64,000 nucleotides of DNA from a bacterium (lineage in GTDB: Bacteria; Pseudomonadota; Gammaproteobacteria; Pseudomonadales; Moraxellaceae): positions 186,001 to 250,000 of the forward strand of contig JAQSDB010000002.1 in the NCBI GenBank assembly GCA_029945725.1. The letters run 5' to 3'. This document shows positions 47,134 through 57,188 of this stretch, one piece after another (position 1 is the first letter of the stretch; every line of letters begins with the position of its first letter). A model generated the notes under the pieces. The model was not told where the DNA came from and did not search any database. It was given only the letters and a program-made list of their open reading frames with translations. The translations under genes were made by a program, and so were the position numbers.

Positions 47134-49716
47134 ATGTCTACTGACCCGATTCGCCAACCTTGGTGGCTTGATACGCCCGTGCTGAAGACGACCGAGCACG
47201 CGACGGCAGGCCTGTCGGGTGCCGAGGCAAAATCGCAGCTTGCCCTGTGCGGTCCCAACCTGTTTCGCGACCGGCAAGAAAAGCCACTGCTGCTGCAGTT
47301 TCTCTCCCGCTTCCGGAATCCGCTGGTCATTATTCTTCTCGTGGCCAGCGTTGTGTCCGCGCTCACGGGCGAGGTCACCAACTTTCTCATCATCAGCCTC
47401 ATGGTTCTGCTCAGCGTTACGCTGGATTTTGTCCAGGAGTACCGGGCCAACGCCACCGCTGAAAAATTGCGGCAATCGGTTTCCCTGCGTACGACGGTTC
47501 TGCGTGACGGCAGGCCGCTGGAACTGCCGGTGGCGCAGGTAGTGCCCGGTGACATCGTGCTGCTGTCGGCCGGCAACCTGATTCCGGCGGATGGCAGGGT
47601 GCTGGAGTCCTGTGATTTCTTCGTCAAGCAGGCCTTGCTCACCGGCGAATCCTATCCCGTGGAAAAGCGCCCGGGTGTGCTGCCGGCCACGGCCACGGAT
47701 CTTCAGGACGCCAGCAATGCGGCATTCATGGGCACCACCGTGATCAGCGGCAGTGCACGCATGCTGGTGGTTAAAACCGCCGCGGGCACCGCCATTGGTG
47801 CCATCGCCGAGAGTCTGGTGCGGCCGTCGCCACCCACTTCGTTTGAAACCGGTACGCGTCGCTTCGGCATCCTGATCATGCGCCTGACCTTTTTGCTGGT
47901 GATGTTCGTTCTGCTCGTGAACGGTTTTTTCCACAAGCCCTGGCTGGAGTCTTTCCTGTTTGCCGTGGCGCTTGCTGTCGGCCTGACACCGGAGCTGTTG
48001 CCGATGGTGATTTCGGTCACGCTGGCACGTGGTGCGCAGCGCATGGCCGGCAAGCACATGATCGTCAAGCGCCTGTCGGCCATTCAGGATCTGGGCTCCA
48101 TGGATGTGCTCTGCACGGACAAGACGGGCACGCTGACCGAGGCAAAAATCCGCATGGAGCAGCATGTGGATGCGCAGGGCCGACCCAGTGAGCGGGTGCT
48201 TGAGCTGGCCTACCTGAACAGTTTTTTCGAGGCCGGCCTGAAAAGTCCGCTCGACGAAGCCATTCTTGCGCACGAGCATATCGAGACCGATGCCTGGAAA
48301 AAAATCGACGAGGTGCCTTTCGATTTTGAGCGCCGTCGCGTTTCCGTATTGATTGATAAAGGCGATACCCGCTGGCTGGTCGTAAAGGGCGCGCCCGACG
48401 ACATCATTGGCTTGTGCACGCACTACGAAGCGGAGGATGCGGAGGCAGGGAATCGTGATGCACCGGCGGCGGTGGACGCCGCCGCGCTGGCAAAAATCAA
48501 CGGCCAGTGCCATGAGCTGGAGGCAGAGGGTCTGCGGGTACTGGCCATCGCCTGGCGCACGGTGCCGCTGGATCATCCCGATGCCGTGGTGAGTGACGAA
48601 ACGGAACTCGTGTTTGCCGGCTTTGCCGCCTTTCTTGATCCGCCCAAGGAAAGTGCTGCTTCTGCGCTGGCGGCCCTCACGCGGGCCGGCGTTGCCATCA
48701 AGATCGTGACCGGCGACAGCGATCTGGTGACCCGGCATGTCTGTGCCCAGTTGAACATTCCGGTCACGGGGCTTTTGAGCGGCAAGGAGATTGCCCTGCT
48801 GGATGACCATGCCCTGCAGGCCAGGGTGGAGGCGGCGAACCTGTTTTGTCGCGTCAATCCGGCACAAAAGGAGCGCGTGATCCTGGCGCTCAAGGCGCGC
48901 GGCCACGTCGTTGGTTATCTCGGTGACGGCATTAACGATGCGCCGTCCCTGCACTCGGCGGATGTGGGCTTGTCGGTGGATTCGGCGGTGGATGTCGCCA
49001 AGGAGGCGGCCGACATGATCCTGCTGAAACACGACCTGCATGTCGTGCATGCCGGTGTTCTGGAAGGACGGCGCACCTTTGGCAACATCATGAAGTACAT
49101 CATGATGGGCAGCAGCTCCAACTTCGGCAATATGTTCAGCATGGCGGGCGCCGCCCTGTTTCTGCCTTTTTTGCCGATGTTGCCGACCCAGATCCTGCTC
49201 AACAACATTCTCTATGACGTATCCGAAATGGCGATCCCGCTGGATAAGGTGGATGCGGCTGAAATCGCCGGCCCGCGCGTGCTGGACATGAATTTTATTC
49301 GGAATTTCATGCTGGTCATCGGGCCGATCAGTTCGGTCTTTGATTTTCTGACCTTCTACATCCTGCTCGTGGTATTGCAGGCAGATGAAAAACTGTTCCA
49401 GACCGGGTGGTTCGTGGAATCGCTCTGCACCCAGGTGCTGGTGATTTTCATCATCCGTACCCGCGGCAATCCCCTGAAAAGCCGTGCCCACCCCCTGCTG
49501 GCCGGAATGTCGCTCGCCGTGGTGCTCATCGCACTGGGCTTGCCGTTCACTGCAATGGGCGCGCACTTCGGTTTTGTGCCACTGCCCCCGCGCTTTTATT
49601 TCATGATCGGTGCCATGGTGCTGGTTTATCTTTTCATGGTTGAGATCGCCAAGCAGTCTTTCTATCGCTGGGCGGCAGTGGCCGCGCGGCGGCGCAAATC
49701 AATCGTTCAGGTTTAA
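47134..49716 (+). CDS. mgtA: P3B-type Mg2+-importing ATPase (MgtA/MgtB family)
   Basis: An 860-residue P-type ATPase. Asp329 in DKTGTLT is phosphorylated; LLTGESYPV is the actuator motif, KGAPDDI the nucleotide site, and GDGINDAPSLHSADVG the hinge. About ten membrane helices are visible, and PTQILLNNILYDVSEMAIPLDKVD matches MgtA-type Mg2+ pumps rather than Ca2+ or heavy-metal ones. GAGGGG lies ~6 bases before the ATG. No obvious PhoP box or leader riboswitch was found in the 211-base upstream gap. It precedes kup on the same strand. Confidence 0.93.
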   Translation: MSTDPIRQPWWLDTPVLKTTEHATAGLSGAEAKSQLALCGPNLFRDRQEKPLLLQFLSRFRNPLVIILLVASVVSALTGEVTNFLIISLMVLLSVTLDFVQEYRANATAEKLRQSVSLRTTVLRDGRPLELPVAQVVPGDIVLLSAGNLIPADGRVLESCDFFVKQALLTGESYPVEKRPGVLPATATDLQDASNAAFMGTTVISGSARMLVVKTAAGTAIGAIAESLVRPSPPTSFETGTRRFGILIMRLTFLLVMFVLLVNGFFHKPWLESFLFAVALAVGLTPELLPMVISVTLARGAQRMAGKHMIVKRLSAIQDLGSMDVLCTDKTGTLTEAKIRMEQHVDAQGRPSERVLELAYLNSFFEAGLKSPLDEAILAHEHIETDAWKKIDEVPFDFERRRVSVLIDKGDTRWLVVKGAPDDIIGLCTHYEAEDAEAGNRDAPAAVDAAALAKINGQCHELEAEGLRVLAIAWRTVPLDHPDAVVSDETELVFAGFAAFLDPPKESAASALAALTRAGVAIKIVTGDSDLVTRHVCAQLNIPVTGLLSGKEIALLDDHALQARVEAANLFCRVNPAQKERVILALKARGHVVGYLGDGINDAPSLHSADVGLSVDSAVDVAKEAADMILLKHDLHVVHAGVLEGRRTFGNIMKYIMMGSSSNFGNMFSMAGAALFLPFLPMLPTQILLNNILYDVSEMAIPLDKVDAAEIAGPRVLDMNFIRNFMLVIGPISSVFDFLTFYILLVVLQADEKLFQTGWFVESLCTQVLVIFIIRTRGNPLKSRAHPLLAGMSLAVVLIALGLPFTAMGAHFGFVPLPPRFYFMIGAMVLVYLFMVEIAKQSFYRWAAVAARRRKSIVQV

Positions 49717-49919
49717 TAAAAAAGCGGCTATCGGTCTTTCTGCCCATGACATGGTGAAGGATTCCTGTCTTGACCCGGGCGGGGGTAACATTAATGGTTC
49801 AAGCGCCTTGCGCTGGAAGCGCTCGCCGGGATTTCCTTCCTGCATTTAATGATGCGTCCTTGCTCCAGAAGAAGGACGGGTGAGTTTTTTACGGGATACG
49901 GACTCAACAGGAGGCAGGC

Positions 49920-51803
49920 ATGCAAGCGCCCGATCAGGGTCATAAGTCTTCAACAATGGCGCTTACCTTCGGGGCACTGGGCGTCGTTTTCGGCGATATC
50001 GGTACCAGCCCGCTCTACGCATTCAAGGAGTGCTTTCATGTCAGCCATGGCATTGCGATCACGCCCGACAATGTACTGGGCATACTCTCGCTCATCTTCT
50101 GGTCACTGATCGTGGTGGTATCGATCAAATACGTGACCTTCATCATGCGTGCCGACAACAATGGCGAAGGCGGCATCATGGCCCTGCTGGCGCTGACCTT
50201 GCGCACGGCACCGACCGATACATTGAATCGCCGCATGCTGATCATGATCGGCATATTTGGCGCCTCCCTGTTTTACGGAGACGCCATCATCACTCCTGCC
50301 ATTTCGGTACTTTCTGCCGTGGAGGGGCTGGAAATCGCAGCGCCAGGACTTGAGCCCTACATCATTCCCGTCACGATCATGGTGCTGATCGCGCTGTTTT
50401 TAATCCAGCGCCATGGTACCAGCAGCGTGGGCTCGGTATTCGGTCCCGTCATGCTGGTCTGGTTCATTTTGCTGGCAGTACTGGGTGTCGAAAATGCGCG
50501 GCATTATCCGGCTGTACTGGGCGCGATCAATCCCGTTTTTGCCATCAGGTTTGTACTGGCGCATGAATGGCAGGCCTTTGTAACGCTAGGTGCCGTGGTG
50601 CTGACCGTTACCGGCGCAGAGGCGCTTTATGCCGACATGGGGCATTTCGGGCGACAGCCCATACGCATTGCCTGGATCGTTCTGGTCTTTCCGGCGCTGC
50701 TGCTGAACTATGCCGGACAAGCGGCACTGGTACTGCAAAACCCGGCCGCCATCGAAAACCCGTTCTATTTGCTGGCCCCTGCATGGGCTCTGTACCCGCT
50801 GGTAGGACTATCCACCCTGGCTACAGTGATTGCCTCTCAGGCCGTCATTTCCGGAGTGTTTTCCATCACGCGCCAGGCCATGCAGCTGGGCTACTCTCCG
50901 CGCATTGACATCCAGCACACCTCCAGCAAGGAAATCGGCCAGATTTATATTCCAGCGGTTAACTGGGCGCTGCTCATCGCCATCATCCTGCTCGTGCTCT
51001 CGTTCAAGTCTTCCAGCAATCTTGCATCGGCCTACGGCATTGCCGTTACCGGAACCATGGTCACCACCGCCCTGCTGGCCATTCCGGTATTCAGAAAACT
51101 GTGGCACTGGAACATTCCGGTCACGGTGCTGTGTATAGGCAGCTTCTTGGTGATTGACAGCCTTTTCTTTGCTGCCAATGTCATGAAGCTTCTGCAGGGC
51201 GGCTGGGTGCCGCTGGCCATTGGCCTGGTCATCTTCATGCTCATGCTGACCTGGAAGCGTGGCCGTATCCTGTTGTTCGAACGCCTCAGCAAGGAAACCA
51301 TGCCACTGAACCTGTTCATCAACTCTATTGGCGGCGCTTCGGTCACCACAGTGCCCGGCACGGCTGTATTCATGACCGGCAGTCATACCTATGTGCCACA
51401 CGCCATGTTGCACAACATGAAGCACAACAAGATCCTGCATGAGCGAAATGTGCTGCTGACGCTGGTCACTCGCGACATCCCCTTTGTGGATGAAGCCGAG
51501 CGCATGGTGGTGTCAAAGATTTCGCATGGTTTTTATCTGATCACCGGTTATTACGGCTTCAAGGAGCAGCCTGACGTACCGTTACTGCTGGAAAGCTGTG
51601 CCTCACGGGGACTGGTTTTTGACATGATGGATACCAGCTTTTTTCTCTCGCGTGAACGGATTATTGCCAGTGTGGCTCCGGGGATGGCGCTTTGGCGTGA
51701 GAAGCTGTTTGTCGGCATGGCACGCAATGCGGCAGATGCTACCGACTTCTTCCAGATTCCTACCAATCGTGTGGTGGAGCTGGGTACGCAGGTCGAAATA
51801 TAG
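49920..51803 (+). CDS. kup: Potassium uptake protein Kup
   Basis: A 627-residue K+ transporter probably driven by protons. It begins with GALGVVFGDIGTSPLYAFKECF, the signature of the KUP/HAK/KT family, has about twelve membrane helices to residue ~440, and a cytoplasmic C-terminal domain with NSIGGASVTTVPGTAVFM and VPHAMLHNMKHNKILHERNVLLT. AGGAGG lies 7 bases before the ATG, a strong site. It is 203 bases after mgtA and convergent with the Cdd1 gene. Confidence 0.96.
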   Translation: MQAPDQGHKSSTMALTFGALGVVFGDIGTSPLYAFKECFHVSHGIAITPDNVLGILSLIFWSLIVVVSIKYVTFIMRADNNGEGGIMALLALTLRTAPTDTLNRRMLIMIGIFGASLFYGDAIITPAISVLSAVEGLEIAAPGLEPYIIPVTIMVLIALFLIQRHGTSSVGSVFGPVMLVWFILLAVLGVENARHYPAVLGAINPVFAIRFVLAHEWQAFVTLGAVVLTVTGAEALYADMGHFGRQPIRIAWIVLVFPALLLNYAGQAALVLQNPAAIENPFYLLAPAWALYPLVGLSTLATVIASQAVISGVFSITRQAMQLGYSPRIDIQHTSSKEIGQIYIPAVNWALLIAIILLVLSFKSSSNLASAYGIAVTGTMVTTALLAIPVFRKLWHWNIPVTVLCIGSFLVIDSLFFAANVMKLLQGGWVPLAIGLVIFMLMLTWKRGRILLFERLSKETMPLNLFINSIGGASVTTVPGTAVFMTGSHTYVPHAMLHNMKHNKILHERNVLLTLVTRDIPFVDEAERMVVSKISHGFYLITGYYGFKEQPDVPLLLESCASRGLVFDMMDTSFFLSRERIIASVAPGMALWREKLFVGMARNAADATDFFQIPTNRVVELGTQVEI

Positions 51804-52027
51804 GCGGCCCTGCGGCGGAGAAACCGGGAGTGTTGCAGGAAAGCGCTTAAGCCGGGCTGGATTGAAAATCCGGTGGCGGGTGGCTGTCGCGGCGTCCCGC
51901 TGCACCCGTTTTCTTGGCCGTACATCAAACACGGCAGGCAGTGACACCAGGTAAACAGCCGGATGAAGGCAGATATCCGGATTGAAGGTGACGGTGATGA
52001 CGGGAGCGGAGTACGTCTGGATTCGCT

Positions 52028-52351
52028 TCACAATTCCCTGTGCGCATTCGGCGCCAGCCGGGCTGTTTTCGCGAGCATGTTCTTGCGTTCCTCCGTGTAG
52101 AACCACCAGGGTTTTGCATCTTCGCCGTCAACAAAGCGCAGCACGGAAATAAACACATCCAGCACACAGGGGTCCTGTCTGAGACCAGTCTTCCGGCACA
52201 GGGCCTCATACAGCTCGACGGGATCTTTCCCGGCCAGCTGACGTGGAGTGGTGATGCCCAGTAATTCGAGGTCCCTCGCCATGGCGGGGCCGACATTGGG
52301 CAGGTCGGTCAGCCGGTGAACATTATCGCGAACAACTTTTGAGGGGTTCAT
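52028..52351 (-). CDS. Cdd1-family helix-hairpin-helix protein
   Basis: A 107-residue protein of the family named pathogenicity locus (Cdd1). Residues 13-35 form a helix-hairpin-helix (LTDLPNVGPAMARDLELLGI) that can contact DNA, followed by LAGKDPVELYEALCRKTG, DPCVLDVFISVLRFVDG and a basic tail with KPWWFYTEERK. Its function is unknown; some homologues were noted for mitomycin resistance. It appears to be a single-gene unit, convergent with kup. Confidence 0.87.
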   Translation of the reverse strand: MNPSKVVRDNVHRLTDLPNVGPAMARDLELLGITTPRQLAGKDPVELYEALCRKTGLRQDPCVLDVFISVLRFVDGEDAKPWWFYTEERKNMLAKTARLAPNAHREL

Positions 52352-52733
52352 CGCGCATTCTCCGTGGGGTTCGTGCTTCGGCAGGCAACGTGTCTGCGTT
52401 GAATTTCCGGCCGTGCGTGAGCCTGTAGTTTGTGCTTTGTGGTGGTGCCGGTCATGACGGTGTTAATTACGAATTAAAATATTACCAGCTATTTTCACCG
52501 ATTTTTTTATGATTCCAGAGAATTGCCCGTATTTTTTAAAAGATGGCGCAGCAGGTGCTGGCTGGTAATCTTTGCTGGGGCAGAATGCGCGGCGTAGACG
52601 GCATTTTTTATACCGTGGTGGGGTCCAGAAAAATACCGGCCTATGCCGGTATTTTTATCTGGCGTAACTTTTTTACAGGTTATTGCTGGCTTTGCTTTTT
52701 AATCGGCGTGATAGCTGCCTTTCAAAAATTGAT
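52352..52733. other. Intergenic region of about 380 bases
   Basis: It holds the upstream region of the Cdd1 gene, an AT-rich stretch at 52460-52540 containing the inverted repeat TTAATT-ACG-AATTAA (52463-52477), and the terminator listed next. An open frame of 79 codons starting at 52543 reads straight through that terminator and into the next gene's stop, and is not believed. Confidence 0.55.
52629..52656 (-). terminator. Rho-independent terminator after the repeat-protein gene
   Basis: AAAAATACCGGC and GCCGGTATTTTT form a perfect 12-bp stem with a CTAT loop, about 80 bases past the stop of the leftward repeat protein. Symmetry of the A/T tails would let it work on either strand. Confidence 0.8.
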
Positions 52734-53870
52734 TTACTCCTGGTGCGTTATTGCACTGATTGAAAGTACTTTTGCGTCATGAGTGCCGTCTGTCAGTGCA
52801 GCTTCAATTCCGTTTTTCCAGATTACAGCTATGTCATTTATATTGTTGAATTCATGGCCGCCAGCATAAACATTTCCTCCTGAGACGGAGATCGATTCAG
52901 CCCCGCTGCCCATTGTCGTGTACTGCATGAAGGAGCCTGCATTGTTTTTCCAGACCATTGCCGTGTTTCCTTCGTAGCCTGCAACATACACGCCACCATT
53001 AGAAACAAATACAGAGTTTGCGCCGGAAAACTTCGATCCATCGGTTAAGTCTGACGCGAAGCCATTTCTCCATATTTTTGCAATATTATTGAACCCATTT
53101 GATTCAAAGCCGGCTACGTAAACATCTTTGTTGTATACGGAAACAGAAAAAACCTGTGAGTTTTTTGTTCCATCCGTCAGATTGGTAATAACCCCGTTCT
53201 TCCATACTTTTGAGGTTCCATTTGAGCCTTTGAATCCAATTCCTGCCACATAAACATCAGTACCGGAAACAAATACGGAGTTGGCCTGAGAATATTCGGA
53301 TCCATCGGTCAGGGCGGTTGGGATTCCATTTTTCCAAAGAGTGGCTACAAACTGATGGTGTATGTTGTCTATTTTCTGGCCCGCAATATATACATCATTT
53401 CCCGATACGAAAATGGAGTAGGCAGATGCCCCTTCGCCGGGGGCTGTCAGTTTTGTTGCAACCCCGTTCTTCCATACTGTGACAATGTAGTTGTTTGTGT
53501 CGTAAACCTCGCCTAGCGCATATACATCGTTGCCATTTGTGGCTACGGAGTAAATTACGGCATCCGAAGTTCCATCAGATAAGGATAATGCCGCGCCATT
53601 TTTCCACAGGGTGGCGACTCTGTTTGCGCCCCCAAATTCGTACCCGCCAGCATAAACATCCGTGATGGGCTGAGGGGGAGGATCATTGCAGGGGTGTGAG
53701 GCGGAGTCATGCCGGGGGCGTGAGAATTGGCCATGACACAAATTCTGGTGCGGATTTTGGCCGGACTTTTTTTGGGGCTCAAAGCAGTGCCCACTACTGG
53801 CCAGAATAAGAGTGAGGAATGCGGTCAGTATGTGGCTATGGAATATTTTCATTTTTTTGTGGTCTGACAT
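52734..53870 (-). CDS. Secreted protein of seven ~44-residue repeats, probable beta-propeller
   Basis: A 378-residue protein with a signal peptide in residues ~7-30 and a short linker rich in His, Pro and Cys. From residue 72 come seven repeats built as VYVAG, x-n, A-x-VWKNG, x-n, LTDGS, x-n, SVFVSGND. Seven four-stranded units would close a seven-bladed propeller. The repeats differ enough to be an old expansion. Homologues usually mention fibronectin or hypothetical proteins; binding partner unknown. The gene is plainly richer in A/T than its surroundings, stands alone, and ends at its own terminator, suggesting acquisition. ATG at 53852 is an alternative start. Confidence 0.8.
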   Translation of the reverse strand: MSDHKKMKIFHSHILTAFLTLILASSGHCFEPQKKSGQNPHQNLCHGQFSRPRHDSASHPCNDPPPQPITDVYAGGYEFGGANRVATLWKNGAALSLSDGTSDAVIYSVATNGNDVYALGEVYDTNNYIVTVWKNGVATKLTAPGEGASAYSIFVSGNDVYIAGQKIDNIHHQFVATLWKNGIPTALTDGSEYSQANSVFVSGTDVYVAGIGFKGSNGTSKVWKNGVITNLTDGTKNSQVFSVSVYNKDVYVAGFESNGFNNIAKIWRNGFASDLTDGSKFSGANSVFVSNGGVYVAGYEGNTAMVWKNNAGSFMQYTTMGSGAESISVSGGNVYAGGHEFNNINDIAVIWKNGIEAALTDGTHDAKVLSISAITHQE

Positions 53871-54276
53871 TTAAATGGGTGGAAAGCCGGTGGTCAGCAG
53901 GTTTTATGGGCTTGGGAGCGGGAGATGCTTGTTTTCAGCCGGTTAGGAGTGTGCTTGGCGCCGGGCATGGTTTTTGTTCAACGGCCTGGAAGCGTTTCCT
54001 TGGGTGCACAATACTTTCACTGAATATTTATGTGACGAGAATCTATATGAGCCTTTGCTGGGGCGTCCACTTCGGTGATTACTGAGGTAATGCCGGTCAC
54101 TACTCCATGGCCTCATGGATTATGGCTTGATGTTATTGCCGGGTAATAAAACTGCCTGCTCTTGTCGGCGATGGATTGCAGCAGACGGTGGCAGGAAACC
54201 TGAAAACAAAAAGCCCCGCATTGGCGGGGCTTTTTGTTTTCGTTCAGGACATGGTGGATGTCCTGAAGCTGTATCT
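53871..54276. other. Intergenic region of about 400 bases before tRNA-Leu
   Basis: It contains the upstream region of the repeat-protein gene and the terminator for tRNA-Leu at 54203-54240. No gene is supported on either strand. An 88-codon open frame at 53819-54085 overlaps the start of the repeat-protein gene and has no family or ribosome binding site. Confidence 0.5.
54203..54240 (-). terminator. Rho-independent terminator of tRNA-Leu
   Basis: AAAACAAAAAGCCCCGC and GCGGGGCTTTTTGTTTT make a 17-bp perfect stem with an ATTG loop. It is 37 bases past the 3' end of the leftward tRNA-Leu; the T-rich side is correct for both strands. Confidence 0.85.
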
Positions 54277-54363
54277 TGGTGCCGAGGGTCGGAATCGAAC
54301 CGACACGCCCTCGCGGGCAACGGATTTTGAGTCCGCCGCGTCTACCAGTTCCACCACCCCGGC
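54277..54363 (-). tRNA. tRNA-Leu (anticodon CAA)
   Basis: An 87-base tRNA read on the minus strand. Acceptor GCCGGGG pairs (with G-U allowance) with CCTCGGC; D arm GTGGTGGAACTGGTAGAC; anticodon loop CTCAAAA gives CAA, reading UUG; a long variable arm TGCCCGCGAGGGCGT is typical of tRNA-Leu; T arm GGTTCGATTCC; discriminator A and encoded CCA. It is divergent from queA. Confidence 0.95.
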
Positions 54364-54413
54364 ACAGGGTCCATGGCCAGGCGCACTGTCTGCGCCAGAC
54401 TCTGGAGCCGGCG

Positions 54414-54441
54414 ATTATACGGAGCGTCCGGATTCCTGCAA
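54414..54441 (-). promoter_or_regulatory. Sigma-70 promoter of tRNA-Leu
   Basis: On the minus strand a perfect TATAAT (54414-54419) has TTGCAG 16 bases upstream (54436-54441). The transcription start would be near 54407, about 44 bases before the mature tRNA. Confidence 0.7.
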
Positions 54442-54457
54442 CGGTAATTGCTTCCCT

Positions 54458-54466
54458 TGGTATACT
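54458..54466 (+). promoter_or_regulatory. Extended -10 promoter of queA
   Basis: TGGTATACT (54458-54466) fits the extended -10 form TGnTATAAT. Transcription would start near 54473, leaving a leader of about 67 bases before queA. It is only 17 bases from the -35 of the divergent tRNA-Leu promoter. Confidence 0.5.
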
Positions 54467-54539
54467 CCGCCGCCTGTTTTGCCTGCCGTGCCTGATGCTG
54501 GGCCTGCTTTCGCTCCTCAAGCCCTGTACGAAGCCCTGT

Positions 54540-56715
<2,176 letters not shown>

Positions 56716-56771
56716 AGGGTTTTGTTAGCAGACTGTAACAACCCGCCGCTTTTTCATTCCAGGAGATTCCC

Positions 56772-57104
56772 ATGAGCTTTTTCATTGCTGACGCCTATGC
56801 CGATGCCGGCGTTCCTTCCGCCGGTCCTTCCATGTGGGGGCAGCTCATCATGCTCGGCATTTTTGCCGTGGTGTTTTACTTCCTGCTGCTGCGTCCGCAG
56901 ATGAAGCGCCAGAAAGAGCAGAAGGTGTTGATGGAAAGCCTGCAGAAGGGTGATGAAGTGGTCTTTGCCGGCGGCCTTATCGGCACCATCCGCAAGGTGG
57001 AAGATGATTTTGCCGTGATCGAGCTGACCACCAATGTGGAAGTAAAGGTTCAGCGCGCTTGTGTAGTGGCGACCCTGCCCAAGGGCACGCTCAAGAACAT
57101 CTGA
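56772..57104 (+). CDS. yajC: Sec translocon accessory protein YajC
   Basis: A 110-residue inner-membrane protein with one helix (LIMLGIFAVVFYFLLLRPQMKRQKEQ) and a cytoplasmic domain with GDEVVFAGGLIGTIRKVEDDFAVIEL. It associates with SecDF-YidC. AGGAG lies 7 bases upstream. It is between tgt and secD, the normal place. Confidence 0.96.
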   Translation: MSFFIADAYADAGVPSAGPSMWGQLIMLGIFAVVFYFLLLRPQMKRQKEQKVLMESLQKGDEVVFAGGLIGTIRKVEDDFAVIELTTNVEVKVQRACVVATLPKGTLKNI

Positions 57105-57188
57105 TGCACGCTGGCAATTTATCCGAATAAAAATGTCTGAAGCCGGATGCTGATCACCTGATTGCATCCGGCACTGTCGAGGTTCTTC

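Noticed and set aside
47113-49566. 817-codon open frame on the minus strand
   Set aside because: It lies fully opposite the P-type ATPase gene, is rich in His/Gln/Arg as expected of a GC-rich antisense shadow, and shows no family motif.
52543-52782. 79-codon open frame on the plus strand
   Set aside because: It crosses the strong terminator hairpin at 52629-52656 and runs into the opposite gene; no ribosome binding site or homology is evident.
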